DNA of 5,909 bases from Phycisphaerales bacterium (GTDB lineage Bacteria > Planctomycetota > Phycisphaerae > Tepidisphaerales > Tepidisphaeraceae), in NCBI GenBank assembly GCA_028288905.1, contig JAQGHJ010000385.1, forward strand, positions 1 through 5,909, written 5' to 3'. The translations under genes were made by a program, and so were the position numbers. The notes beneath the pieces are model-generated. The model was not told where the DNA came from and did not search any database. It was given only the letters and a program-made list of their open reading frames with translations. Positions 1-4,619 of this stretch are shown here, in pieces (within the stretch, counting starts at the first letter, position 1; each line of letters begins with the position of its first letter).

Positions 1-18
1 GACGGCGAAATCGGGCAT
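1..18 (-). CDS. possible N-terminus of a leftward gene, cut by the window edge
   Basis: Only six codons are visible, reading MPDFAV from an ATG at 18-16 and leaving the window at base 1. The support is a purine-rich Shine-Dalgarno-like stretch (GGAAGGAAG on the minus strand, within about 28-37) at roughly 9 nt spacing. A 14-bp palindrome also lies 60-75 bp upstream, where an operator would be expected. Too little protein is present to say what it is. It could equally be a chance ATG, so this is a weak call. Confidence 0.25.
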
Positions 19-78
19 GGGGGCGAGCTTCCTTCCCTGGACGTCGTGCGGGAGTGCGGGACTGAGCGAGGCGCGAGC

Positions 79-108
79 GACCCGCGCGGGTCAGCGGGCA
101 TTGTGCCC
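79..108. repeat. 14-bp perfect palindrome plus small hairpin
   Basis: GACCCGCGCGGGTC (79-92) is a perfect 14-bp palindrome. It is followed at 96-108 by GGGCA-TTG-TGCCC, a 5-bp stem with a 3-nt loop. If the leftward start at 18 is real, the palindrome sits where a repressor or activator site would be. It could also simply be GC-rich structured DNA. Confidence 0.5.
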
Positions 109-130
109 AATCGATGAACCTGGGCAAGGC

Positions 131-204
131 GGGAGGGGACGTCGGGGTGGGGGTCGGGGTGGGGTCGGGGTGGGGTTGGGGGTTGGGGGTTGGGGTCGGT
201 TGGG
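131..204 (+). repeat. G-tract array, potential multi-G-quadruplex region
   Basis: Twelve runs of three to five G lie within 74 bases (131-133, 135-138, 144-147, 149-153, 156-159, 161-164, 167-170, 172-175, 178-182, 185-189, 192-195 and 202-204). Most loops are 1-2 nt and the two longest are 5-6 nt. The first half alternates GGGGTC and GGGGTG units and the second half is a GGGGGTT repeat. That is far more than the four tracts one quadruplex needs. The G-rich strand is the plus strand, so a leftward transcript through here would be C-rich. Unit lengths vary, which suggests slippage-prone simple sequence. Confidence 0.8.
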
Positions 205-243
205 TTCCCGCGAAGTCGGACTGCGTTGCTCGCGCTGCGGACG

Positions 244-279
244 TGCCCCACACGCCGGGGCAGAGCGGGCGCAGCCCGC
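244..279. repeat. two back-to-back short hairpins
   Basis: TGCCCC (244-249) and GGGGCA (257-262) form a 6-bp stem with a 7-nt loop. Two bases further on, GCGGGC (265-270) and GCCCGC (274-279) form a 6-bp stem with a 3-nt loop. No T-tract follows on either strand, so I do not call a terminator. Short stems are common by chance in DNA this GC-rich. Confidence 0.35.
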
Positions 280-494
280 GCCGCCCCGGATCCCGTCGCG
301 TCGCGGGCGTCCGCGCCCTCGCGTTCGTCCGCGAAGAGGCAAGCGGCCGCGCCGGCTCGCCCGACCTTCCTACCTCCACGGAGGGGGAGGACCGCGCGGG
401 CGTCGGGAGCGCGAAGCACCGGGTCATCGCGCCCGCGCGAGTCGCGCATGTCTTTCCTGTCGCTTTTCCCTGTCGCCCCCTCCCCCTCTCTCCG

Positions 495-1040
495 CTACCC
501 CTGCGCCTCGATCCGCTTCACGTAGAACAGCGAGTCCGTCGCCCGCTGCCCGACGTAGTGCAGGCTGATCGGGTACTTGTGCTTGCCGGCGCGGAAGAAC
601 TCGAACACGCGCTCGCCGTGCTTGAACTGCCGTTCGAGGTTCGCGTTCACGTGGTCGGTCATCTCGGCCGGGACGAGCCGCTGGCGGTCGTAGTCCCAGT
701 TCGGGTCGATGCGGACGAGCAGGTGGGCCTCGGCCCAGTCGACCGGGTACCCGTGGATGTACCCCTCGCCGGTCCCGGGGGTGTAGAACCAGAAGCAGAG
801 GAACCGGTCCTTCCAGACGGTGCTGGTCGCGTTGTCGGAGCCGGTGATGAGCCGGGCGTGACTCGTCCGGATCGCCTGCCCGGCGAGCGGCTTGGCCACC
901 CACACCTTGCGGTCGCGACAGTCGTACAGGCCGACGTGCGGGTACTTGCCGGAGAACTTGTCCGTGCAGTACTTGCTGCTGACGCGCGGCCCGGCGGCCT
1001 CGGCCGCCGGGTCGGCGCGCTGGGGGCGGAAGCCGAACAT
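495..1040 (-). CDS. hypothetical protein, 181 aa, divergent from ahpC
   Basis: I do not recognise the family. An in-frame TGA two codons upstream of the ATG means the start cannot be further upstream, and a GAGGA Shine-Dalgarno (1053-1049) sits 8 nt away. The composition is that of a real, probably cytoplasmic globular protein. It is rich in aromatics (Trp at 47, 76, 84, 102, 115, with FWFY at 83-86) and has charged, balanced residues throughout. I see no signal peptide, no membrane segment and no repeats. Cysteines are at 25, 41 and 82 and are not in a CxxC pair. The N-terminal 20 residues look like a flexible linker (Ala/Pro-rich). The gene is alone on its strand and shares a 514-bp control region with ahpC, which contains an OxyR-like operator, so a peroxide-stress role is possible but is inference from position only. 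Confidence 0.85.
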   Translation of the reverse strand: MFGFRPQRADPAAEAAGPRVSSKYCTDKFSGKYPHVGLYDCRDRKVWVAKPLAGQAIRTSHARLITGSDNATSTVWKDRFLCFWFYTPGTGEGYIHGYPVDWAEAHLLVRIDPNWDYDRQRLVPAEMTDHVNANLERQFKHGERVFEFFRAGKHKYPISLHYVGQRATDSLFYVKRIEAQG

Positions 1041-1132
1041 GCGTCAGGTCCTCGGCGGGCGCGGCGGCTGTATCGTCGGCATTGGGGTCGTCATGCGGTG
1101 TGCCGGCGCGGGCGAGCGGTTGGTGGCGACCG

Positions 1133-1162
1133 ATGGTAGCGGAAACGGCCGCGGGGCGACAA
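1133..1162 (-). promoter_or_regulatory. candidate promoter for the 181-aa gene
   Basis: Reading leftward, TTGTCG (1162-1157) and TACCAT (1138-1133) are 18 bp apart, each matching 4 of 6 bases of the sigma70 consensus. Transcription would begin near 1126 and leave a leader of about 85 nt. The match is weak and planctomycete promoters are poorly characterised, so this is only a candidate. Confidence 0.25.
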
Positions 1163-1235
1163 GCCGGGGGACGATCACCCGTCCGGAGCCGCTTCGTCGG
1201 GCCGACTCGTACGCCACCGGGTGCGACTTCGCCCA

Positions 1236-1272
1236 ATAGGCTTGTCCTATTGTGAACATAGGCAGTACGGCC
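1236..1272 (+). promoter_or_regulatory. OxyR-like operator (three of four tetranucleotide elements)
   Basis: The classical OxyR site is four elements, ATAG, CTAT, ATAG and CTAT, each separated by 7 bp. Here ATAG is at 1236-1239, CTAT at 1247-1250 and ATAG at 1258-1261, all exact and all at 7-bp spacing. The fourth position (1269-1272) reads GGCC and is lost. The first pair lies in a perfect 7-bp inverted repeat, CAATAGG (1234-1240) and CCTATTG (1246-1252). The inner consensus bases of the spacers match poorly (1 of 4). The site directly abuts a -35-like hexamer facing ahpC, which is where OxyR contacts RNA polymerase, and ahpC is a classic OxyR target. No oxyR gene is in the window. Confidence 0.7.
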
Positions 1273-1273
1273 G

Positions 1274-1302
1274 TTGAATCGTACCGACCGTTCCCTTAGT
1301 TT
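1274..1302 (+). promoter_or_regulatory. candidate sigma70-type promoter of ahpC
   Basis: TTGAAT (1274-1279) and TAGTTT (1297-1302) are separated by 17 bp. The -35 is close to consensus and the -10 is weak, as expected for an activator-dependent promoter. The OxyR-like operator ends two bases before the -35. Transcription would begin near 1309 and leave a leader of about 245 nt before ahpC. Confidence 0.5.
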
Positions 1303-1314
1303 CTCCGCACACCC

Positions 1315-1349
1315 GGCGGCCGGGAGGGCACCTTGTTGTGCCGGCCGCC
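1315..1349 (+). promoter_or_regulatory. strong hairpin at the start of the presumed ahpC leader
   Basis: GGCGGCC (1315-1321) pairs with GGCCGCC (1343-1349). Inside it GGCAC (1327-1331) pairs with GTGCC (1338-1342) around a CTTGTT loop, leaving a 5-nt bulge on the 5' side. An alternative pairing is a 9-bp GGCGGCCGG/CCGGCCGCC stem. It lies only a few bases after the predicted transcript start, so it could stabilise or attenuate the mRNA. There is no uninterrupted T-tract after it, so it is not a standard terminator. Confidence 0.5.
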
Positions 1350-1516
1350 CACAAGCATCCCGCCGTTTGTTTCCCGCGGACGAGGAGAAGTAACGAGGCG
1401 GATCCGAATTGCCGTGCGCTCCGAAATTGGAGCAGCCCGGCCGCGTAACCCGTCCGTTCGCGTTTCGTTCCCCGCCCCGCCCGTCGCGGGGCCGCGGGTC
1501 TCGGTGTTTTCACGGC

Positions 1517-1545
1517 GGGCGGCTTTCCGCCCCCTTTACTCGGAG
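1517..1545 (+). promoter_or_regulatory. hairpin and ribosome binding site before ahpC
   Basis: GGGCGG (1517-1522), a CTTT loop and CCGCCC (1527-1532) form a perfect 6-bp stem-loop. It ends 9 nt before the GGAG Shine-Dalgarno (1542-1545), which is 9 nt from the ATG at 1555. The Shine-Dalgarno fixes the start of ahpC. The hairpin may shield the 5' side of the ribosome binding region. Confidence 0.55.
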
Positions 1546-1554
1546 TCTTTGCCC

Positions 1555-2094
1555 ATGCTCGGCGTTCGCGAATCGTTCCCGGCCTTCAAGCTCAATGCCT
1601 GCGTCAGCCTTCAGAAGGACCAGGAGTTCAAGACGCTGTCCCACGACAGCTACCCCGGCAAGTGGCTCGTGGTGTTCTTCTGGCCGATGGACTTCACGTT
1701 CGTCTGCCCGACCGAGATCGCCGCGTTCGGCAAGAAGAACGGCGAGTTCGCCGACCGCGACGCCCAGCTGCTCGGGGCGAGCACGGACAGCCACTTCGTC
1801 CACCTCGCCTGGCGGAACGACCACGCCGACCTGAAGAACCTGCCGTTCCCGATGCTGGCCGACATCAAGCGGGAGCTGAGCACGGCGTGCGGCATCCTCG
1901 ACCCCGAGGAGGGCGTGGCGCTGCGGGCGACGTTCATCGTCGACCCGCAGGGCGTGGTCCGGTGGGCGGCCGTCAACGACCTGAAGGTCGGGCGGAACGT
2001 CGACGAGGTGCTGCGGGTGCTCGACGCCCTCCAGACCGACGAGCTGTGCCCGTGCAACTGGAAGGGCGGGGACCCGACGCTGAAGGTGGCCTGA
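1555..2094 (+). CDS. ahpC: alkyl hydroperoxide reductase C (two-Cys peroxiredoxin)
   Basis: This is a cytoplasmic peroxidase that reduces hydrogen peroxide, organic hydroperoxides and, in the family, peroxynitrite. The protein has 179 residues. The peroxidatic site P-x3-T-x2-C is Pro44, Thr48 and Cys51 (DFTFVCPTE), and the conserved active-site Arg is Arg124 (LRATFIVDP). The C-terminal stretch DELCPCNWKGGDPTL carries Cys165 and Cys167, matching the DELCACNW end of Mycobacterium tuberculosis AhpC (Cys174, Cys176) rather than the AhpF-dependent enterobacterial form. Further cysteines are at 16 and 112. The ATG at 1555 is chosen because it has a GGAG ribosome site and the conserved fold begins there. 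The frame is open back to 1333, but that part is non-conserved Arg/Pro-rich sequence. It lacks the last residues of the mycobacterial protein. An OxyR-like operator lies upstream and its reductant gene ahpD follows. Confidence 0.96.
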   Translation: MLGVRESFPAFKLNACVSLQKDQEFKTLSHDSYPGKWLVVFFWPMDFTFVCPTEIAAFGKKNGEFADRDAQLLGASTDSHFVHLAWRNDHADLKNLPFPMLADIKRELSTACGILDPEEGVALRATFIVDPQGVVRWAAVNDLKVGRNVDEVLRVLDALQTDELCPCNWKGGDPTLKVA

Positions 2095-2124
2095 TACCGA
2101 CGGCGGTGTCGTGAGGCGCGGCAA

Positions 2125-2266
2125 CATGCGACCGCGAAGGCGCGAAGAGCGCGAAGGCAGACGCGAAGAAGAGGGAGCCTGTGTAGCGCGTGCCGACGGG
2201 CACCCTACTCCCCTGCCTTCTCCTTCGCGTCTGCCTTCGCGCTCTTCGCGCCTTCGCGGTCGCATG
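2125..2266. repeat. inverted-repeat element with 44-bp perfect arms between ahpC and ahpD
   Basis: Bases 2125-2168 are a perfect reverse complement of 2223-2266 (44 bp, no mismatch). They enclose 54 bases that contain a smaller hairpin (GTGCC 2190-2194, GGCAC 2199-2203). Each arm is built from spaced GCGAAG units (2134, 2142, 2151 and 2163 in the left arm). Both outer ends are CATG. I see no transposase frame and no clear target duplication, so it may be a MITE- or REP-like extragenic palindrome. As RNA it would form a very long stem inside the ahpC-ahpD transcript and could terminate, stabilise or process the message. Similar tandem GCGAAG-type arrays are, to my recollection, widespread intergenic repeats in such genomes. 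Confidence 0.9.
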
Positions 2267-2332
2267 GTACCCGGACCGGTGGCGCGGCCTGTCCCGTCGT
2301 CTGAATCCCGATCCTCAACCGGAACTTAGAAC

Positions 2333-2860
2333 ATGCTCGAGGCCCTCGAAACCCTCCGCCAGTCGTTCCCCGAGTTCGCCAAGGACATCAAGCTGAATCT
2401 GTCCGGCGTGCTGACCGACTCGTCCCTATCGACCGACCAGCGGTGGGGCGTGGCCGTCGCCAGCGCGATCGCTTGCAACAGTCCGCTGCTGAAGGAGGCG
2501 ACGCTCGCCGACGCCCGGCGGCACGTCGACCCGAAGGTGATCGAGGACGCCGCGGCCGCGGCCGTCCTGATGGCGATGAACAACATCTACTACCGGTTCC
2601 GCCACATGGTGGACAAGCCGAGCTACGGCACGAAGCCGCCGCGACTGCGGATGAACCGGATGATGCAGCCGACGACGACGAAGGTTGACTTCGAGCTGTA
2701 CTCGCTGGCCGTCAGCGCGATCCACGGGTGCGAGACGTGCGTGCGGTCGCACGAGAAGGTGATCGTCGGGCACGGCGTCACCGAGGACCAGGTGAACGAC
2801 GCGATCCGCATCGCCGCCACGTTCCACGCCGCCGCCCAAGCCCTTACGGCCGGGCTGTGA
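2333..2860 (+). CDS. ahpD: alkyl hydroperoxidase D, CxxC reductant of AhpC
   Basis: AhpD has a weak peroxidase activity of its own and, in mycobacteria, passes electrons from lipoylated SucB and Lpd to oxidised AhpC. The 175-residue length fits the family (about 177). The active site is Glu121, Cys133-x2-Cys136 and His140 in FELYSLAVSAIHGCETCVRS, matching Glu118, Cys130, Cys133 and His137 of M. tuberculosis AhpD at the same spacing. The residue equivalent to mycobacterial His132 is Thr135. The protein is alpha-helical with two similar halves. The Shine-Dalgarno is weak (GGAAC at 2321-2325, 7 nt from the ATG). It lies 238 bp after ahpC on the same strand with the inverted-repeat element between, so the two may be co-transcribed with uneven output. 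No ahpF is present, consistent with AhpD filling that role. Confidence 0.95.
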   Translation: MLEALETLRQSFPEFAKDIKLNLSGVLTDSSLSTDQRWGVAVASAIACNSPLLKEATLADARRHVDPKVIEDAAAAAVLMAMNNIYYRFRHMVDKPSYGTKPPRLRMNRMMQPTTTKVDFELYSLAVSAIHGCETCVRSHEKVIVGHGVTEDQVNDAIRIAATFHAAAQALTAGL

Positions 2861-2906
2861 CGACGGTGAATATCAGCCCTCCGGCGAAACGAGGACGGGA
2901 ATCTCT

Positions 2907-3575
2907 TCAGGCGCGAAGGCGCCGGCGGCGGCCGGCCAGCAGGCCGGCCCCGGCCAGCCCCGCCGCCGCGGCCGACGCCGGCTCCGGAACCGCGTTGACC
3001 TGGAACCCGCTGAACTGGTTCGCCACGTTCGTCCCCGGGTCCGACAGAGGCTGCAGCCGGATGCCCAAGCTCTTGCCGGCCGACAGCGCGGCGGCGTTGT
3101 ACGCCGCCGTGGCGTTGAAGCTGAGCGTCTGCCCGGCCGTCAGCGCCGATGTACCGAACGATCCGAGTGTCGCGATCGAGGTCGCCGAATAATCGCCGAA
3201 GTCGATCGTGTTGTCCCCGAGGTAGGCGAACACGCCGATCGTGTAGTTGCCCGGGCCCGTCTGGCCGAAGTACGAGCTGCCGAGCTGCGAGACGGAGAAC
3301 GACAGCGTGGCTGACGTGGCCAGCGGCTGGGCGGCCAAGTCGAACTCGCCAACGCCGCGGACCTCTTCGGACGAGCTGAACGATCCGACCTCGTCCGGCT
3401 GGCCGAGGTTGCTGTGAAAGTGTGTCCCGGTCGTCGCCGGGAACGCCCCGCTGCTGGCGATGCTCCGCTGCGCGCCGACCGCCACGATGGCGGCGGTGGC
3501 ATCTCGCACCGCCCCGGCTTGGGCAAGCACAGCCGCCCCAACCCCGCACAAGATCGATTGGTTCAAACGGCGCAT
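2907..3575 (-). CDS. PEP-CTERM sorting domain protein, 222 aa
   Basis: This is an exported protein with a C-terminal exosortase-type sorting signal. The tail (residues about 196-222) has the VPEP motif, a short Ala/Gly/Leu hydrophobic segment (AAAAGLAGAGLLAG) and a basic end (RRRRLRA). The N-terminus is a signal peptide: MRR, then hydrophobic SILCGVGAAVLAQAGA. The middle is Ser/Thr/Gly-rich and beta-strand-like (GEFDL, then ATLSFSVSQLG, later NYTIGVFAYLG). It resembles surface beta-sandwich domains of the DNRLRE kind, but I cannot assign it. The ATG at 3575 is preferred because it has AAAGGG upstream and begins directly with the signal peptide. An in-frame GTG at 3602 would add nine residues. 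It is convergent with ahpD, 46 bp apart, with no obvious terminator between. No exosortase gene is visible here. Confidence 0.85.
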   Translation of the reverse strand: MRRLNQSILCGVGAAVLAQAGAVRDATAAIVAVGAQRSIASSGAFPATTGTHFHSNLGQPDEVGSFSSSEEVRGVGEFDLAAQPLATSATLSFSVSQLGSSYFGQTGPGNYTIGVFAYLGDNTIDFGDYSATSIATLGSFGTSALTAGQTLSFNATAAYNAAALSAGKSLGIRLQPLSDPGTNVANQFSGFQVNAVPEPASAAAAGLAGAGLLAGRRRRLRA

Positions 3576-3659
3576 AATCACCCTTTGCTTCCGGCCCGTC
3601 ACTGACGAGCCTGCTTCACTACCGTGGGGATCTTGCCCCCGCCCCCGTTGGTCCCAACC

Positions 3660-3691
3660 TTATAATTAATGGAGCCGGCGGTCCGCGTCAA
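3660..3691 (-). promoter_or_regulatory. candidate promoter of the PEP-CTERM gene
   Basis: Leftward, TTGACG (3691-3686) is one base from the consensus -35. It is followed about 17 bp later by the only AT-rich block in the area (3660-3670, ATTAATTATAA on the minus strand). No hexamer at ideal spacing is a good -10, so the exact -10 is uncertain. The block also reads TATAAT on the plus strand, but without a matching -35 or a rightward gene. Confidence 0.35.
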
Positions 3692-3806
3692 CTCAAATGT
3701 GGAAGTATTGCGACCGGCGTCCGGGGACTGGCCCTTGAGGGGAATCCGGTGCCCGAACGGGGGCCGGCAGTCGGGCGGGCGAGGAAAAGGAGCGGGTCTG
3801 GAAGTG

Positions 3807-3841
3807 GACCGGGCCGGCCCCTTTGTGGGGCCGGCCCGGTC
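3807..3841 (-). terminator. 15-bp perfect hairpin 3' of the LEGR-motif gene
   Basis: GACCGGGCCGGCCCC (3807-3821) and GGGGCCGGCCCGGTC (3827-3841) form a perfect 15-bp, almost all-GC stem with a 5-nt loop. It begins 35 nt after the stop of the leftward gene at 3877, a usual terminator position. There is no T-tract after it on the minus strand, so it would act as a U-less terminator or as a 3' end stabiliser. Confidence 0.6.
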
Positions 3842-3876
3842 GCCACGCGGCACGCCGACGGCTCGGATCTCTGCCG

Positions 3877-4425
3877 TCACGCGGTCCGGTCGATCCGGAA
3901 GCCACCCTTGACGTTGAAGCCGTGATATTCGGCCTTCACGTCCCCGCCGCCGATCGTGTTGCCGCTCTTGCTGAGCTGCCCGGTGATCGACACGTGGTCG
4001 TCGCCCTTGAGCACGTACTTGAACCGGCCGTTCTTCGGGTTGATCTTCCCGATCAGCGTGCCGGTGTAGTCGTGGCCCTGGACGGTGATCGTCCCGGTGA
4101 TCGAGTTGATCGTCTGGTCGGTGATGTTCAGCTCGAAGTCGAGCTTCTTACTGAACATGAACACCTTCGCCTTGACCGACCCGGTGAAGTCGCCGACGAG
4201 GCTGACGGGCCGGCTGCCGGTCTGGACGACCGGGGCCGGGTTGACGGGAGCCAGCGCGACGGACACCTCGCCGGTCGCCTTGGCCGGCGTGGCGTTCACC
4301 TCGGGGCTGTTCAGCGACGCCCACACGCCGGCGTTCACCACCTGCCCGGGCGACAGGTCGAGCGGCTGGGCGGCGAAGAACTGCCGGCCCTCGAGCGATT
4401 CCACGAAACCTTTGGACGTCGACAT
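3877..4425 (-). CDS. probable surface protein with planctomycete LE-x-R N-terminal motif, 182 aa
   Basis: The N-terminus carries VESLEGRQFFAAQ (residues 8-20). This is a form of the 'LE-x-R-x-(L/F)-x-(A/S)' motif found near the start of many large extracellular planctomycete proteins, where it appears to serve export or anchoring. No ordinary signal peptide is present. After a Pro/Ala/Val-rich linker (about 20-75) comes a beta-rich region (about 75-182) with alternating strands such as KVFMFSKKLDFELNITD, TITVQGHDYTGTLIGKI and VSITGQL. It looks like a small barrel or sandwich with a Gly-rich end; I do not recognise the domain. The start has a strong AAGGAG site 8 nt upstream. The protein is short for one with this motif, most of which are much larger. 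A strong hairpin follows the stop. Confidence 0.82.
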   Translation of the reverse strand: MSTSKGFVESLEGRQFFAAQPLDLSPGQVVNAGVWASLNSPEVNATPAKATGEVSVALAPVNPAPVVQTGSRPVSLVGDFTGSVKAKVFMFSKKLDFELNITDQTINSITGTITVQGHDYTGTLIGKINPKNGRFKYVLKGDDHVSITGQLSKSGNTIGGGDVKAEYHGFNVKGGFRIDRTA

Positions 4426-4619
4426 TCTCGCCTCTCCTTGGCTCTCGGTTCGCGACGTCCGGACGGACGCCTACAACAATACGGTCCAGCCCCCCAATCG
4501 GATCGGCCGGACGCTGCATTTTCCCACACGGCGGGCGAGGGGCAATCCGATTTATTGCGGCGGTCCGAGATTCTGCCGAAGGCGTGAAGCAAGTATCCGG
4601 GCGGGCTTGGTTGGCGGCG

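Larger units (their letters stand above)
19..494. other. gene-free interval with G-rich array and short hairpins
   Basis: I see no convincing gene here. The open frames on both strands give Arg/Pro/Gly-rich low-complexity peptides, and the longest rightward one runs antisense through the 495-1040 gene. The interval holds a 14-bp palindrome (79-92), a small hairpin (96-108), a G-tract array (131-204), two adjacent hairpins (244-262 and 265-279) and a pyrimidine-rich stretch at about 450-490. That stretch contains the near-repeat TTTCCTGTCGC / TTTCCCTGTCGC. It is the 3' flank of the 495-1040 gene. An unrecognised small RNA cannot be excluded. Confidence 0.6.
1041..1554. other. divergent intergenic control region between the 181-aa gene and ahpC
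   Basis: This stretch has no convincing gene. An open frame leads into ahpC from 1333, but it encodes Arg/Pro-rich sequence unlike any peroxiredoxin N-terminus. A leftward 71-codon frame (1259-1044) lies in the same frame as the 181-aa gene, stops just before it and is Pro-rich. From left to right the region holds a weak leftward promoter (1133-1162), an OxyR-like operator (1236-1272), a rightward promoter (1274-1302) and two hairpins in the presumed ahpC leader (1315-1349 and 1517-1532). Confidence 0.7.

Noticed and set aside
91..342. Leftward 83-codon frame with Pro-rich repeats
   Set aside because: The PTPNPTPTPP-type sequence is just the translation of the simple repeat at 131-204; no ribosome site or family features.
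114..1139. Long rightward open frame of 341 codons
   Set aside because: Its second half is antisense to the 181-aa gene. The first part translates the G-tract array into Gly/Val/Trp repeats, and the frame is open only because of high GC.
424..1236. Leftward 270-codon frame overlapping the 181-aa gene
   Set aside because: Arg/Pro/Ala-rich shadow in another frame of the same strand. The 181-aa frame has balanced composition and a good start.
1044..1259. Leftward 71-codon frame in the ahpC control region
   Set aside because: It starts inside the OxyR-like operator, becomes Pro/Arg-rich and has no ribosome site. Its stop codon does help fix the start of the 181-aa gene.
1333..1554. N-terminal extension of ahpC starting at 1333
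   Set aside because: The extra 74 residues are Arg/Pro-rich and unlike any peroxiredoxin. The ATG at 1555 has a Shine-Dalgarno, and the family fold begins there.
2125..2168. CRISPR-like or tandem array of GCGAAG units
   Set aside because: The units are 6 bp with 2-6 bp gaps and no spacers. The dominant structure is a 44-bp inverted repeat, not a CRISPR.
1510..2265. Leftward 251-codon frame opposite ahpC
   Set aside because: Antisense shadow of ahpC. Its first residues only translate one arm of the inverted-repeat element.
2930..2949. GGCCGGCC-AGCA-GGCCGGCC inverted repeat
   Set aside because: Lies within the coding tail of the PEP-CTERM protein, where Ala/Gly/Arg codons in GC-rich DNA readily give such symmetry; not called as a terminator.
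3599..3880. Leftward 93-codon frame between the PEP-CTERM and LEGR-motif genes
   Set aside because: Reads through the 15-bp hairpin and the candidate promoter; low-complexity composition and no ribosome site.
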